NCBI GenBank assembly: GCA_020353515.1
Contig: CP070695.1
Location: 4,300,503 to 4,364,502, forward strand
DNA from: Candidatus Heimdallarchaeota archaeon
GTDB taxonomy: Archaea > Asgardarchaeota > Heimdallarchaeia > Hodarchaeales > Hodarchaeaceae
Direction: 5' to 3'
DNA: 64,000 nucleotides
The notes under the pieces are model-generated. The model was not told the DNA's origin. It ran no database searches and saw nothing but the letters and a program-made list of their open reading frames with translations. The first letter of the stretch is position 1, and each line of letters starts with the position of its first letter. The translations under genes were made by a program, and so were the position numbers. This document shows, one piece after another, positions 9,398 through 18,428 of this stretch.

Positions 9398-10690
9398 GTG
9401 GCAAATAAATTTAATGGTTTGGTCAGATTCAACCCCGATGGTATCAATTTGACAGCCATGGAAAACGCTGTGGTCAAATTAATATTAATTGGGGATGGAA
9501 TGTCTGGTAAAACCCAGATACTAATAACACTTGCTCAATTATTAATAGAATACCTTCAACAGATCTACTCATTATCCATCAATGAATCGGATTTCGATGA
9601 TCCAGCATTTCGTAGTTGGGCAGAAAGACGGGGTTTTTTTCTACGTTATGGCAACATCAAGTGGGATATTAGAACAATCAGTCTTGATACAGAAACGATA
9701 GGACTCGAGGATTTTGAATATGTCTTTCCCTACGTATGGAATGATACTACATACAAGATCAGACTTATAGGAAATGATGTGGGAGGTCAGAACATCTTCC
9801 ATCATTTTAGGGATGTCTTGGCGAAGATGGCTGGTCCTGATGATAATTTGATTGTTGTTTTCGATAAATCAAGGGAATTATCCTGCTATAACAGCATTGA
9901 ACATATAAAAAGAGTTCTTGGGATAATGACAGCAGAGAATGAATCCACCTTATCCAGGATAGCTTATTGTGGAAATAAGATTGATTTAGAGAAACACATT
10001 CGAGAAGAAGAATGGCGTGAAGGAGCACTCAAATCAATTATGGATAAAATTACTGATATTATGAACCATGGGAGAGGAGAGTATTCCTTTCCATCTTTAA
10101 TGGATATTCAAAAAGAAGAACAATGCGTGAAAGCTGATATCACGAACAATCAGATTACGTTCCCAGATTTAGAAGCGCTAATCTACAATGCTATCAGGGA
10201 GTTTGATAGCAAATATAAAACAGATTTAATGAGCGAGGTCAATACAAAAGCCCTTTGTAGAGAGATTTCAGCTCAGCTTGTCTATAACCAGAATGTCACT
10301 ATCCTTGAAGAAGGAAGCACCCAAGCAGAACAAGTGTGGGAAGATCTTCGTACAGTACTCTACCAAACTAGACCCCTAGCCGTTCAATACTCTGCTAGAG
10401 GTAGAATAAAAAAGGATGATGATTCAGCTCACCTTAGTCAAGTACGAGACAAATGGCGCAAATTTGGCTTGAATTTACCGATTACACCAGAAGATATCAA
10501 ATTTGCCCTTCATAGGACCGCCAACGCAGAGGAACTACTTAAGGAGATGGGAGATCGTTTTGACACCAATGCTTTATCTGGTGATGGTATCCTAAAAATG
10601 TTGGAATCTATAACCCAAGAAACCTTAATCAAACTCACACAACCGATTCAAAAGGAAAAACGAGTGAAACGAGAACTAAAAAGATTTTAA
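9398..10690 (+). CDS. extended Ras/Rab-like GTPase with large insertions (paralog A)
   Basis: Guanine-nucleotide motifs are clear: G1 GDGMSGKT (residues 32-39), G2 TIG with Thr100 in a Rab-like switch I (ETIGLEDF), G3 DVGGQ (127-131) and G4 NKID (193-196). A likely G5, TNAL-SGDG, sits near residue 391. G1 to G2 is about 60 residues instead of about 20. G4 to G5 is about 195 instead of about 30, so the 430-aa protein carries two insertions within one GTPase fold. The basic tail KEKRVKRELKRF may bind membrane or nucleic acid. The start is GTG 9398, nine bases after AAGGAG. It is convergent with the PolB2 gene (stops overlap by 4 bp) and paralogous to the protein at 18429. It should be an active GTPase switch; partners are unknown. 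Confidence 0.85.
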   Translation: MANKFNGLVRFNPDGINLTAMENAVVKLILIGDGMSGKTQILITLAQLLIEYLQQIYSLSINESDFDDPAFRSWAERRGFFLRYGNIKWDIRTISLDTETIGLEDFEYVFPYVWNDTTYKIRLIGNDVGGQNIFHHFRDVLAKMAGPDDNLIVVFDKSRELSCYNSIEHIKRVLGIMTAENESTLSRIAYCGNKIDLEKHIREEEWREGALKSIMDKITDIMNHGRGEYSFPSLMDIQKEEQCVKADITNNQITFPDLEALIYNAIREFDSKYKTDLMSEVNTKALCREISAQLVYNQNVTILEEGSTQAEQVWEDLRTVLYQTRPLAVQYSARGRIKKDDDSAHLSQVRDKWRKFGLNLPITPEDIKFALHRTANAEELLKEMGDRFDTNALSGDGILKMLESITQETLIKLTQPIQKEKRVKRELKRF

Positions 10691-12984
10691 ATATCCTGCA
10701 TCGCACGTAATGGCCAAAACGATTCTAGTGTTGGGTTTTCCTTCCTGAATTCAGGGGGGATTAAATTTTCATAAGCCCTAGTCACCAATTTTTGATATTC
10801 TTCAGCATCGTATTGTTCGTTTCCTTTTAAAAGCTGTTCTGCCTTCACACGCTTCTTGTAGTCCTTTGCATGAACATCTAGGATGAGATAACGGATTTTC
10901 ATCCCAGGTTCAACATTTACCCCTAAAGCAGCTAGCTGTTTAGCTGCTATCGCTTGTCGAGAATTGTTGACATATTCATCAGGAGAACGTGAGGGACGAA
11001 TTGCTATCAATAAGTCTTCTAGAGGAACATTTCCTATTTCCAGTTCCGTGCTACATTCCTTCATGAATTTCTCAGCCCGTTGGCTAGCTACTTGAAATTG
11101 TTCTCTTGATCTAGCTTTGGCTAAGATGTTTAACATATTCATTTGGAGTTTCTTGATAAAAGGAGGACTACTTGATTGGCGGATTTCGATACCACGAATC
11201 CGGAACGTTCCATCTGTTTTCAGGCCATAATACCTGTTTAATACCCCTATCCCAGGTTCATGACGACGGGGCAAGAAGATGATCCAGTGGTAATCGCAGG
11301 CATGTTCAACTGGTAGTTTGACAATATCCGCTACTTCTTGACGTAGCTTACGTACCTTGTCGAGCGGGACTGGTTCCTCCTCGGGATCTTTCACCCAAAC
11401 TGAATCTACTATGCCAGCTACAACCTCCAGCCCGTAACGCGAGGCGATTTGCTGAGTGAGAGTTAATCCATGCCTACTGTACGCTGAAATCGCTTCATGT
11501 GATTCAATACGTCCAAAGCGTGCGTTTCGATAACCTGTATATCCAAAACAAGTCACTAAAAGCCATTTAAGCACTTTCTGTCGTCGATCATAATCTGGAT
11601 GAACGTTTCGCTTTGCTTTATAATATTGACGTCGTCGTAGGATGTTTTTAAGTGAAAGACTGATGATACCAAGTCTTTTCGTGCAAACATGGTAATTGGT
11701 AAGAGGTACAAGCTGCCTTTTGTCGTTCGTACAACACGTACAGTTAACAGTTTCAGGAGAAACATTCCTATGAACCATAATATTCGGGTACATTGACAGA
11801 AAATCGAGTTCAACCACATTTGTGTGGAATCCAACCCAGGGGGAAAACACAAGCCCTCCCACATCGGTTTCCATGGTCCAAGCAGGACGGAATGACTCTG
11901 GATCCGCCTTCCTCGCGGGAATTAGTATGTCTCGGTAATAAGCGGTTCGCATCTGTACGGCGGACAAAGTAGTCCCTATGGTACCACGAGCGATTCTTTG
12001 CGGGTCACTACATCCTAATCGCACTAATTCATGAATACCTGCTATATTTCCGTCTTTCCACATAAAACTATTTCCCACGTCATAGTGGTGACGACCCCCA
12101 TCAAAGTAAACGCCGTGCTGTGAGTAAAATATTCTTCCATAAGACATGTAGCTGTGACCCCGACTCCTTTCATCCTTCTGTCGCACATAGCTTCTCAAGG
12201 GACGGAAGCCGCGACCAATACGCAGATGCCCCTCCCCAACCCGTGTAGAACGCTCTGCGATAATCGGAACGAAAGTATCCCCTCCTCGTGTAAATAGGAG
12301 ATCAGGATTAACTTGTTGGACATATCGAATGCTGTTACGTATGATTTCTGCTTCTGTCTGTTCTTCGAAGACAATTGGTTCTTCTTGGTCAATTACTGAT
12401 CTCCGTATCAAGATCTTTGTTATTTTTCCCCGAGAGAGGCTTGAGTCTTCGAAGAAGGGTTGGAACCAGAGCACACGAAATGGTACAGGTTGATAATCCA
12501 TTTGAGTATAGGACTCGAGCAGCTGCCAGTTCTTCAACTGACCGTTGCTGATATCGATCTTTGCATAAGCGTAAGGGAAAAGTTCAGTCTGAAAGCAAAA
12601 CTGTTGCCACAAGCTCAGATCTGCATTGTGGAGATACTCGCCCCAGTACTTTCGTAAGTCTTCATAGGTAGCTCGGATTCGACGAGGGTTGACTCGAATA
12701 CAAAACACAGATGACGGTTTTTGGTTGTGGATAGAAAGGTACTTCGACCTTTTTTCTATTCTTTCAATGTGGGGATGACTCAACAATTGTTTTTCGATGT
12801 AAGGATCAGTCTTCGCGAGGAAAAATTCGGCTGTGAGGGGATAAAAGGCTTGAATTGCCTTCTTCTTAGTGATCCAATGCGTAGTGACCCCCCAATCGGC
12901 AGCTTCGACTTCATGGAGCCATGCGCGGATCCGAGACATGTTAACAGTTCCAATAAGTTGTTTAAGTCTCCCCCTTGTGATCAC
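10687..12984 (-). CDS. PolB2-type B-family DNA polymerase with altered motif C
   Basis: Motif A is ELDFLSMYPNI (about residue 391), keeping the catalytic Asp. Motif B is KWLLVTCFGY followed by a conserved YRNARFG (about 471). Motif C reads AGIVDSVWV (about 523), so the first Asp of the usual DTD is Ile and only one Asp remains. Loss of canonical catalytic residues is known for the archaeal PolB2 family; Sulfolobus Dpo2 of this family is reported to act in error-prone damage tolerance. No clear 3'-5' exonuclease motifs were seen in the N-terminal part. It is the last gene of an operon after the small coiled-coil gene and the inactivated RadA-like gene. The GTG start at 12984 overlaps the upstream gene by 23 bp; ATG 12939 is an alternative. 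The region looks visibly richer in G+C than the flanking genes. Confidence 0.85.
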   Translation of the reverse strand: MITRGRLKQLIGTVNMSRIRAWLHEVEAADWGVTTHWITKKKAIQAFYPLTAEFFLAKTDPYIEKQLLSHPHIERIEKRSKYLSIHNQKPSSVFCIRVNPRRIRATYEDLRKYWGEYLHNADLSLWQQFCFQTELFPYAYAKIDISNGQLKNWQLLESYTQMDYQPVPFRVLWFQPFFEDSSLSRGKITKILIRRSVIDQEEPIVFEEQTEAEIIRNSIRYVQQVNPDLLFTRGGDTFVPIIAERSTRVGEGHLRIGRGFRPLRSYVRQKDERSRGHSYMSYGRIFYSQHGVYFDGGRHHYDVGNSFMWKDGNIAGIHELVRLGCSDPQRIARGTIGTTLSAVQMRTAYYRDILIPARKADPESFRPAWTMETDVGGLVFSPWVGFHTNVVELDFLSMYPNIMVHRNVSPETVNCTCCTNDKRQLVPLTNYHVCTKRLGIISLSLKNILRRRQYYKAKRNVHPDYDRRQKVLKWLLVTCFGYTGYRNARFGRIESHEAISAYSRHGLTLTQQIASRYGLEVVAGIVDSVWVKDPEEEPVPLDKVRKLRQEVADIVKLPVEHACDYHWIIFLPRRHEPGIGVLNRYYGLKTDGTFRIRGIEIRQSSSPPFIKKLQMNMLNILAKARSREQFQVASQRAEKFMKECSTELEIGNVPLEDLLIAIRPSRSPDEYVNNSRQAIAAKQLAALGVNVEPGMKIRYLILDVHAKDYKKRVKAEQLLKGNEQYDAEEYQKLVTRAYENLIPPEFRKENPTLESFWPLRAMQDI

Positions 12985-13267
12985 TGCCTGTATTCTGCAG
13001 TCTCTTCTTTAACCTGGCTAGTTCGGCTTTCAATTTTTGAATTTCGGAGTGTTGTCCTATTAACATTGACATCACGACATTATCAAAGATTATGGGGCGT
13101 GTATTTGCAGACGCAGCATCTGCTAGTTGGAAGGCATATAGCCAAAGATCTGTGAAACTGGTTCGATATGGTTCACGTAAACGGTTTGCGTAATGTACCA
13201 GCCAGAGAGCACGCTCTTTTTCAAGCATTCTACGGTAAGATGGTAAAGTTCTGCCCATAAGAATCAC
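12962..13267 (-). CDS. small helical protein of the PolB2 operon
   Basis: This protein of about 100 aa has an N-terminal MGRTLPSYR block, a conserved-looking centre (NTRPIIFDNVVMSMLIGQ) and a C-terminal coiled coil of about 25 residues (HSEIQKLKAELARLKKRL). Small archaeal proteins beginning MGRT-[IL]-PS are, as far as I recall, a widespread uncharacterised family, which argues for starting at ATG 13258 rather than the GTG at 13267. The GTG overlaps the preceding stop (GTGA). The gene sits between the RadA-like and polymerase genes with overlaps on both sides, so the three are surely co-translated. It is likely an adaptor bridging the other two; that role is inferred. Confidence 0.75.
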   Translation of the reverse strand: MILMGRTLPSYRRMLEKERALWLVHYANRLREPYRTSFTDLWLYAFQLADAASANTRPIIFDNVVMSMLIGQHSEIQKLKAELARLKKRLQNTGSDHKGET

Positions 13268-14073
13268 CAGAATTGAGTTAAGGGTACTTGATGCTGTTCT
13301 TCCCTTTCTGCTGTGTGCGAGAGTTTTATCTGAACTACTGGCCCACCTTTTTGGACAGTAAAGAGAAGTGTGTAGTTCTGTCGATTACTGTCAGGCGTTA
13401 CTGCCACTCGAATGACATCAGTAGCCGAATGCGAAAGAAACGTACCTCCAAGCGCTTTGTGCTTTGAGTGAGGCGCATTTTCTGCAGTTGTTATTCCTAC
13501 CAAGTCATATTGCAAACTAAGGCTCTTCAACTTCCCCACTGCCTGTGTCAGCTCGAGAATGGAGGATGTTGACGTTAACTTGTCGTATTCTAGATACTGG
13601 AGCGCTTCTTTTGATAGATAAAGGGACGAAATCTGAGGTACTAAAACAATACGAATACGGGGGTTCGTATCAATCAGTCGAGGAAGTTTCGTGTAAAGAA
13701 TTTCGGTCATTTGATGATAATTAAACGCACGTGATAGTTGAATCCTATCGAGTATTCCCAGTGGATCCAAGCCATGCTTTCTTGCTTCAAGTGAGATCTC
13801 GAAGTATGGAAATAGATTCGCTCCATCAACAAAGGCAAGATCAACACTAGGGTTGCTTATCAGCAGCGATACCGTGAGCTGAGTAATGAAAGCACGTAGG
13901 ATTGAGTTTGGCAAATCTCCCTGAATCAAAGCCAAACTGCCTGGATATAGCACGAATGCGTCATCTAGGTGCGCCATACCAAGTCGAAGGCATCGTTGCA
14001 GCTGCTGATGTCGTACATCAGCTGAAACAAAATTGTCGGGAAGGTCTTCATGATTCCGATAATCTTGGATCAT
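13264..14073 (-). CDS. inactivated RadA/RecA-like protein
   Basis: The 269-aa protein follows the RadA core in order but lacks its ATPase residues. Where RadA has a Walker A loop after GS-x-TEI, this has GSLALIQGDLPNSIL (residues 45-59), without GKT. Residues 101-122 (GLDP-x-GILDRI followed by LSRAFNYHQM) match the RadA segment GLDP..VLDNI..ARAFN..HQ. The Walker B position is IVLVPQISSLY (142-152), with Pro in place of the Asp. Residues GGTFLSHSATDVIRV match RadA GG..LAHSAT. It should therefore keep the fold but not hydrolyse ATP. As first gene of the PolB2 operon it probably guides the polymerase to lesions or filaments, much as ImuA does in bacterial mutasomes; that is inference. Confidence 0.8.
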   Translation of the reverse strand: MIQDYRNHEDLPDNFVSADVRHQQLQRCLRLGMAHLDDAFVLYPGSLALIQGDLPNSILRAFITQLTVSLLISNPSVDLAFVDGANLFPYFEISLEARKHGLDPLGILDRIQLSRAFNYHQMTEILYTKLPRLIDTNPRIRIVLVPQISSLYLSKEALQYLEYDKLTSTSSILELTQAVGKLKSLSLQYDLVGITTAENAPHSKHKALGGTFLSHSATDVIRVAVTPDSNRQNYTLLFTVQKGGPVVQIKLSHTAEREEQHQVPLTQFW

Positions 14074-14519
14074 CCTTAGTCACATAAAGGTATACATTCC
14101 CCTTCCTCAAATCCACGACACAGTCTGAGAGATATCTGAAAAAGACAAAAATGAATTGAAGTGCCCGATTGAGGAATCAAACCTATTTGTTCGCTTGACT
14201 AGAATGTAATTACGACCCTCCAGTAACAGAAATACCATCTAAGACTGAGAGAATTCTTGAAATAGGGAGAGATTACTTTTTTATTCTTATGTTCAGCGCC
14301 CTATATCAAATTTTTTATGAATTAATTGTGAAAATTTGATTTTGTCGGTAATAGAATACAATGTTTTTTTAAGGAAGTATGAGCTCTTTAGATAAATAGG
14401 TTTAACTAACAAAGTCATCATTTCTTCAGACAATGAAAATTTTCGTAATCAGCCTCTTTTAATATTGAAGTTTCAAGAACAACAATCAGGACTTGTAATA
14501 CTGCAGGAGAACACCTCAA
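14074..14519. other. divergent promoter region of PolB2 operon and 1302-aa gene
   Basis: No gene is seen in these 446 bp. The region separates the minus-strand RadA-like/PolB2 operon from the plus-strand 1302-aa gene, so it must carry both promoters. It contains a perfect 10-bp inverted repeat (14305-14340) and, at its right end, the ribosome site CAGGAGA (14504-14510) for the TTG start at 14520. Confidence 0.5.
14305..14340. repeat. inverted repeat in the divergent intergenic region
   Basis: ATCAAATTTT (14305-14314) and AAAATTTGAT (14331-14340) are exact reverse complements with a 16-bp spacer. The arms are AT-rich, so chance is possible. The position between divergent operons would suit a shared operator. 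About 180 bp separate it from the downstream start codon. Confidence 0.4.
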
Positions 14520-17500
14520 TTGAATAATGACAAAGCTAGACTGTTAAAGGCAATTTGTGATCACCTCAAGCTTGATGACATACCACAGAGCATGGTTTCC
14601 CGTAGATTAACAGTTTTCAAAGCATTTGAAGAAAATGAAGATAAGTTTCATGGGGAAGAATTTCGGCAATGGTTTTGGAATATTTATGAGGAAGGGCATC
14701 CAGAACTCACTGAAGGGAAAATTACCCCCTCATTGATATTTTCATTCATTAACAGTAATTATGATCTAGTAGAAGAAGCATTAAAGCTTGATTCACTAGA
14801 TGAAGCTCTGCAAACTCACGAAGAGATGGCATCAGAGATCTCCGAGGAGTTTAAAGCTATAATTTTGAGAAATAAAACTCAACGAATTCTTGCGGAAGAT
14901 TCCCTGTTTATGAAAAAGCTCCTTGGGAAAGCTAAATCCGAAATATTCCCCTATCCAGAATTTGAAAAAAGGATCCTCAATCATTTTGAAAAAATGCTAG
15001 ATATCTCAGGAAGAGAACTGCTCGAAGAGGCCTCAAAAGCTTATATATGGAATGTTTACAAGGAAGATGAGACAAAGTGTTATAGGCTAATTTTTGAGGA
15101 ATTCATCAAGCATAAGGAGACATATGAGAAGTTAGGGGTGAATTTCAGTTACCCTGAGATGTCTCTTGGAGGGGGACGAAATGTTTCTCAGATTATGGAG
15201 GCGATTCATCGATCTTTTACGCAAAATGTTGGTGGAATTCTAGGATTAAGAAGGATCATTAGCATTGCAAACAGAATAGCGGAGGTGGGCTTTACCGAAG
15301 AAGAAATTATCAACTTCTTTACTGCTTATCTCAGTGGTGGACTAGACTCAACCTTATCTAATCCTCCTGATGGTCATTCATACTTCATTGAAGTAATAAA
15401 AACCTATGATTATGATTTTACAACAAATCTTGACAATTTAGCACCAAAGACGGAATTCAATCCAAAAGAATTGGAAACAACTTTGGATAATTTCTTGCGG
15501 ATTTTAATTCGTATAAAGATAGCTGAATGGTCAAAAAACGTACCTATGGGTGAAGAAATAACGATTATTGACTTAATCACAGAAATTCAGAAAGATGTCT
15601 TAAATCAAATTGAGGATGAAGAAAAACTTCTTCCATTTTTTGAGATGTTTCAAAAAACAGACAAAAATATCCTTGAAACAACTATCACTCATTTTTCAAA
15701 AGAATTAGCTTATTCATATATTCTCAGATTGAGAAGAGGAGGAGTAGAATCCACATTACTTAATTCCTTCAAGATAATGAACCTCAGTGGGGCATCAAAG
15801 ACTATTGGTAATCAAATCTTTGATATAAAAAAGTTTTATGAAACTTTGTATCCTGATTCGTGGCAAATAAAGTTTTATGATGAGTTTATACTTGATATCG
15901 CGAGTAAAGGACTTTCAACATCCTCCAAGCAAACAGTACGAGAACGTTTGAATCTCCTTGTCCAAGAAAGTCCAGGATATTCTGGATCTTCTGCTTATAA
16001 ATTAAAGAAGATAGAACTAGATGTTATTTTTGAAAACTTGAAAATTAATGTTCCTTTAGTACTTCCAGATTTTGGAACAGCAGAGGAAGCTCAAAAATAC
16101 ATTAGTCGAACTTTTTCCATTATTCGATCTGTATTAAGTAAAGTCTGGATAAAAAAAATACTTAGAACAGGATTTGAATTATATATTGAGTCACCTGTAA
16201 AACGTGTTTGGCAAAATGAAATGGAAGATCTGTCTCGGGAACTGGTTAGCTATTATCAGAATGTTGTAACTGTTTTAGGGAGAAAGTCTTCAGAAATTAA
16301 TGAACTTGTTGTTGAAGGACTTAGGGATTCATTAAGTGGGTTATATTTCGTTGATGAAAATGTTAGAGATTCAGAAGTCTTTAATATCTTTGTGAAATTA
16401 CCAGAGAATCCAATTCTTACCGATCGGGATGATGTGGAAAATTATCTGGATTTTGTTTTTGATGAAGGCAAACTCATAATCAACAAAGTATTAAGTAGGG
16501 AAGTTAAGGAGGAAATAGAAAGAAAAACATTTGACCAAGAGATTGAGGAACGAATTTCTCTTGAAAATACTGTAATAGATTGGTTTGTTCGAGCAAGTCA
16601 ATATTATAATTCAATAATTACTGAACTAATTAGTTTAGAAAAGACCACAGATCCCAACGATACGTTATTGAAAACCATTTATGGTGGAACTATATTTCTT
16701 GTAGAAGAATCAATGAAATCTCTCCTTCTAAATCAGAATGAGAAAATTAATAAAGCAAGTTTCCTTAAAATCTTCTTTTTAAAACAAGTTGAAGCACTTA
16801 GAAGCTCTTTTTCTCAATTAAAATTTGATTATAACACTCAAGCAATTATAAATTACGTATTAGCCCAAATTAGATTATGGGATAGGGTGTTTAGACTCCG
16901 AGGAATCCTTTCAGATCTCGAAGCTGATAATAGAATGCGACGAGCGTTAGGGCCAAGTGTTTCAGATAGTCATGAAGATTCTAGAATTGCTAGTTCTCTT
17001 GTTGAGAACCCTGGTTTAAGAGGCCTTATTGCTAGAGAATTTATGGCAGACTGGATAAAAAACTGGGCGAATTCAGTTATAGAGCTTACTGAATCTTATC
17101 TTGAAGAAGTTCTTCCAAATGTTGAGGAAACAGAGAAGGAAAGTTTTGAACAAGAAGTTCTTGGACTGTTATTTAATGGTACAGGGAGAGATGATATTAG
17201 AAATTTTATGGTACCACTAATTGTAGGAAATCTTAAGAAACCCCTAGGTTATGAGACAAGTCCCCTACCACCAGAATTCTCGAAATATAGATACGAGGTA
17301 TTTGCTGAAGCTGTTAAATGCGATTCTCAACTAAGTATATATTTTCTATTTTCAAATTGGGTAGAGAAAGAGAGGAAATACTTTAAGAAACAAGTAGTCA
17401 GTGATTTGGATTTCGTTATATATCAAGAAAGTCAAATTGTCAGTTGTCGACGGTTATTAGGAGCAACACAGGAATTTACTCTGAGTGACGTTGTAAAAAA

Positions 17501-18428
17501 GGCTACTGGCTTAAGCTTATCAGGACTTACCCTCCAAACTGTTGTATTTCAATTAGGTGAGAAGGAAATCTATTCAGCAGCTTCTTATGTTGAGAATCCT
17601 TTTGAAGGTTCAATCGTCACTGGTTTGACTTTGGAACTGATTTCAAAAGAAAATATTCCAATGGGACTGATTCATCCGTTAGCAAAAAATGCTTCAGAAG
17701 CAATTGCAGGCTTAATAGAAAGAAATCAACTGAATGCTTCCGAACCAGACATTCTCTTCAATGCTGTGCTTCAACAGTTGCTGAATGAGGCAAGATTAGT
17801 TTTACTAAAGGATGCTGGGACATTAAGTGAAAGAATAGCAACAGATGAAATGGCACCACAAATAGAGCGTGATGTCTCCCGATGCAATCTAAAGGTTACA
17901 ACTGCATATAAGATGTACTTTAAAGACGATTTACAAGATCAAAGTTACCGCTTGGAGGAAGTTGAATTTTATGGTGAGAAGCTTGACAATTTTGGCTTAT
18001 TTGTACAGCTCATAATACCATTTCTTGAACCAAGTCAAATCATAAGAAAGCGTCTGAAAAAAGATCACCAGCTCTTAGATTATTTAGAAGTCCCCAAGGG
18101 GGAAGAAATCCGAGTTTTTCCTTCTCTTATCATATTTGATGACAACGATAGATATAAAGTTGCTTTTGGAACATACTCATCTCAGGAAAATGCATTATAT
18201 GTTCTTGTTGCAGAAGAAAATGATGAATCGAAGATGGGGTTAAGAACAATCCAATATCTTCTAAAAACAAGAGACTTTGAAGAGCTATCAGAAGATTTAG
18301 GATTATTGCCTCTCCCCAGACTTAATCAGAGTCTACCCCTAAACAGGATTAATGTAATGAAAGAGAAGAGGGGGGAGTATGTAATTGATTTCGAGCTGAT
18401 TAAAAATATTTCATTAGGAGCGATCTAG
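14520..18428 (+). CDS. unknown 1302-aa protein coupled to the extended GTPase
   Basis: I do not recognise this protein. It reads as soluble and mostly alpha-helical throughout, with many Glu/Lys-rich helices and no signal peptide or transmembrane segment. A Gly-rich turn lies near residue 220 (SLGGGRNVSQ). The C-terminal part (about 1120-1290) looks like a mixed alpha/beta domain (EEIRVFPSLIIFDDNDRYKV). No catalytic motif or P-loop was found. The start is TTG 14520, nine bases after AGGAG. Its stop codon (18426-18428) abuts the ATG of the GTPase at 18429, and the GTPase ribosome site TAGGAG lies inside this gene, so both are translated together. A regulator, exchange factor, scaffold or effector of that GTPase is the natural guess, from context only. 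Confidence 0.8.
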   Translation: MNNDKARLLKAICDHLKLDDIPQSMVSRRLTVFKAFEENEDKFHGEEFRQWFWNIYEEGHPELTEGKITPSLIFSFINSNYDLVEEALKLDSLDEALQTHEEMASEISEEFKAIILRNKTQRILAEDSLFMKKLLGKAKSEIFPYPEFEKRILNHFEKMLDISGRELLEEASKAYIWNVYKEDETKCYRLIFEEFIKHKETYEKLGVNFSYPEMSLGGGRNVSQIMEAIHRSFTQNVGGILGLRRIISIANRIAEVGFTEEEIINFFTAYLSGGLDSTLSNPPDGHSYFIEVIKTYDYDFTTNLDNLAPKTEFNPKELETTLDNFLRILIRIKIAEWSKNVPMGEEITIIDLITEIQKDVLNQIEDEEKLLPFFEMFQKTDKNILETTITHFSKELAYSYILRLRRGGVESTLLNSFKIMNLSGASKTIGNQIFDIKKFYETLYPDSWQIKFYDEFILDIASKGLSTSSKQTVRERLNLLVQESPGYSGSSAYKLKKIELDVIFENLKINVPLVLPDFGTAEEAQKYISRTFSIIRSVLSKVWIKKILRTGFELYIESPVKRVWQNEMEDLSRELVSYYQNVVTVLGRKSSEINELVVEGLRDSLSGLYFVDENVRDSEVFNIFVKLPENPILTDRDDVENYLDFVFDEGKLIINKVLSREVKEEIERKTFDQEIEERISLENTVIDWFVRASQYYNSIITELISLEKTTDPNDTLLKTIYGGTIFLVEESMKSLLLNQNEKINKASFLKIFFLKQVEALRSSFSQLKFDYNTQAIINYVLAQIRLWDRVFRLRGILSDLEADNRMRRALGPSVSDSHEDSRIASSLVENPGLRGLIAREFMADWIKNWANSVIELTESYLEEVLPNVEETEKESFEQEVLGLLFNGTGRDDIRNFMVPLIVGNLKKPLGYETSPLPPEFSKYRYEVFAEAVKCDSQLSIYFLFSNWVEKERKYFKKQVVSDLDFVIYQESQIVSCRRLLGATQEFTLSDVVKKATGLSLSGLTLQTVVFQLGEKEIYSAASYVENPFEGSIVTGLTLELISKENIPMGLIHPLAKNASEAIAGLIERNQLNASEPDILFNAVLQQLLNEARLVLLKDAGTLSERIATDEMAPQIERDVSRCNLKVTTAYKMYFKDDLQDQSYRLEEVEFYGEKLDNFGLFVQLIIPFLEPSQIIRKRLKKDHQLLDYLEVPKGEEIRVFPSLIIFDDNDRYKVAFGTYSSQENALYVLVAEENDESKMGLRTIQYLLKTRDFEELSEDLGLLPLPRLNQSLPLNRINVMKEKRGEYVIDFELIKNISLGAI

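Noticed and set aside
12721-13155. 144-aa plus-strand open frame over the PolB2 and small-protein genes
   Set aside because: It is antisense to two genes with clear family motifs and shows no family features of its own.
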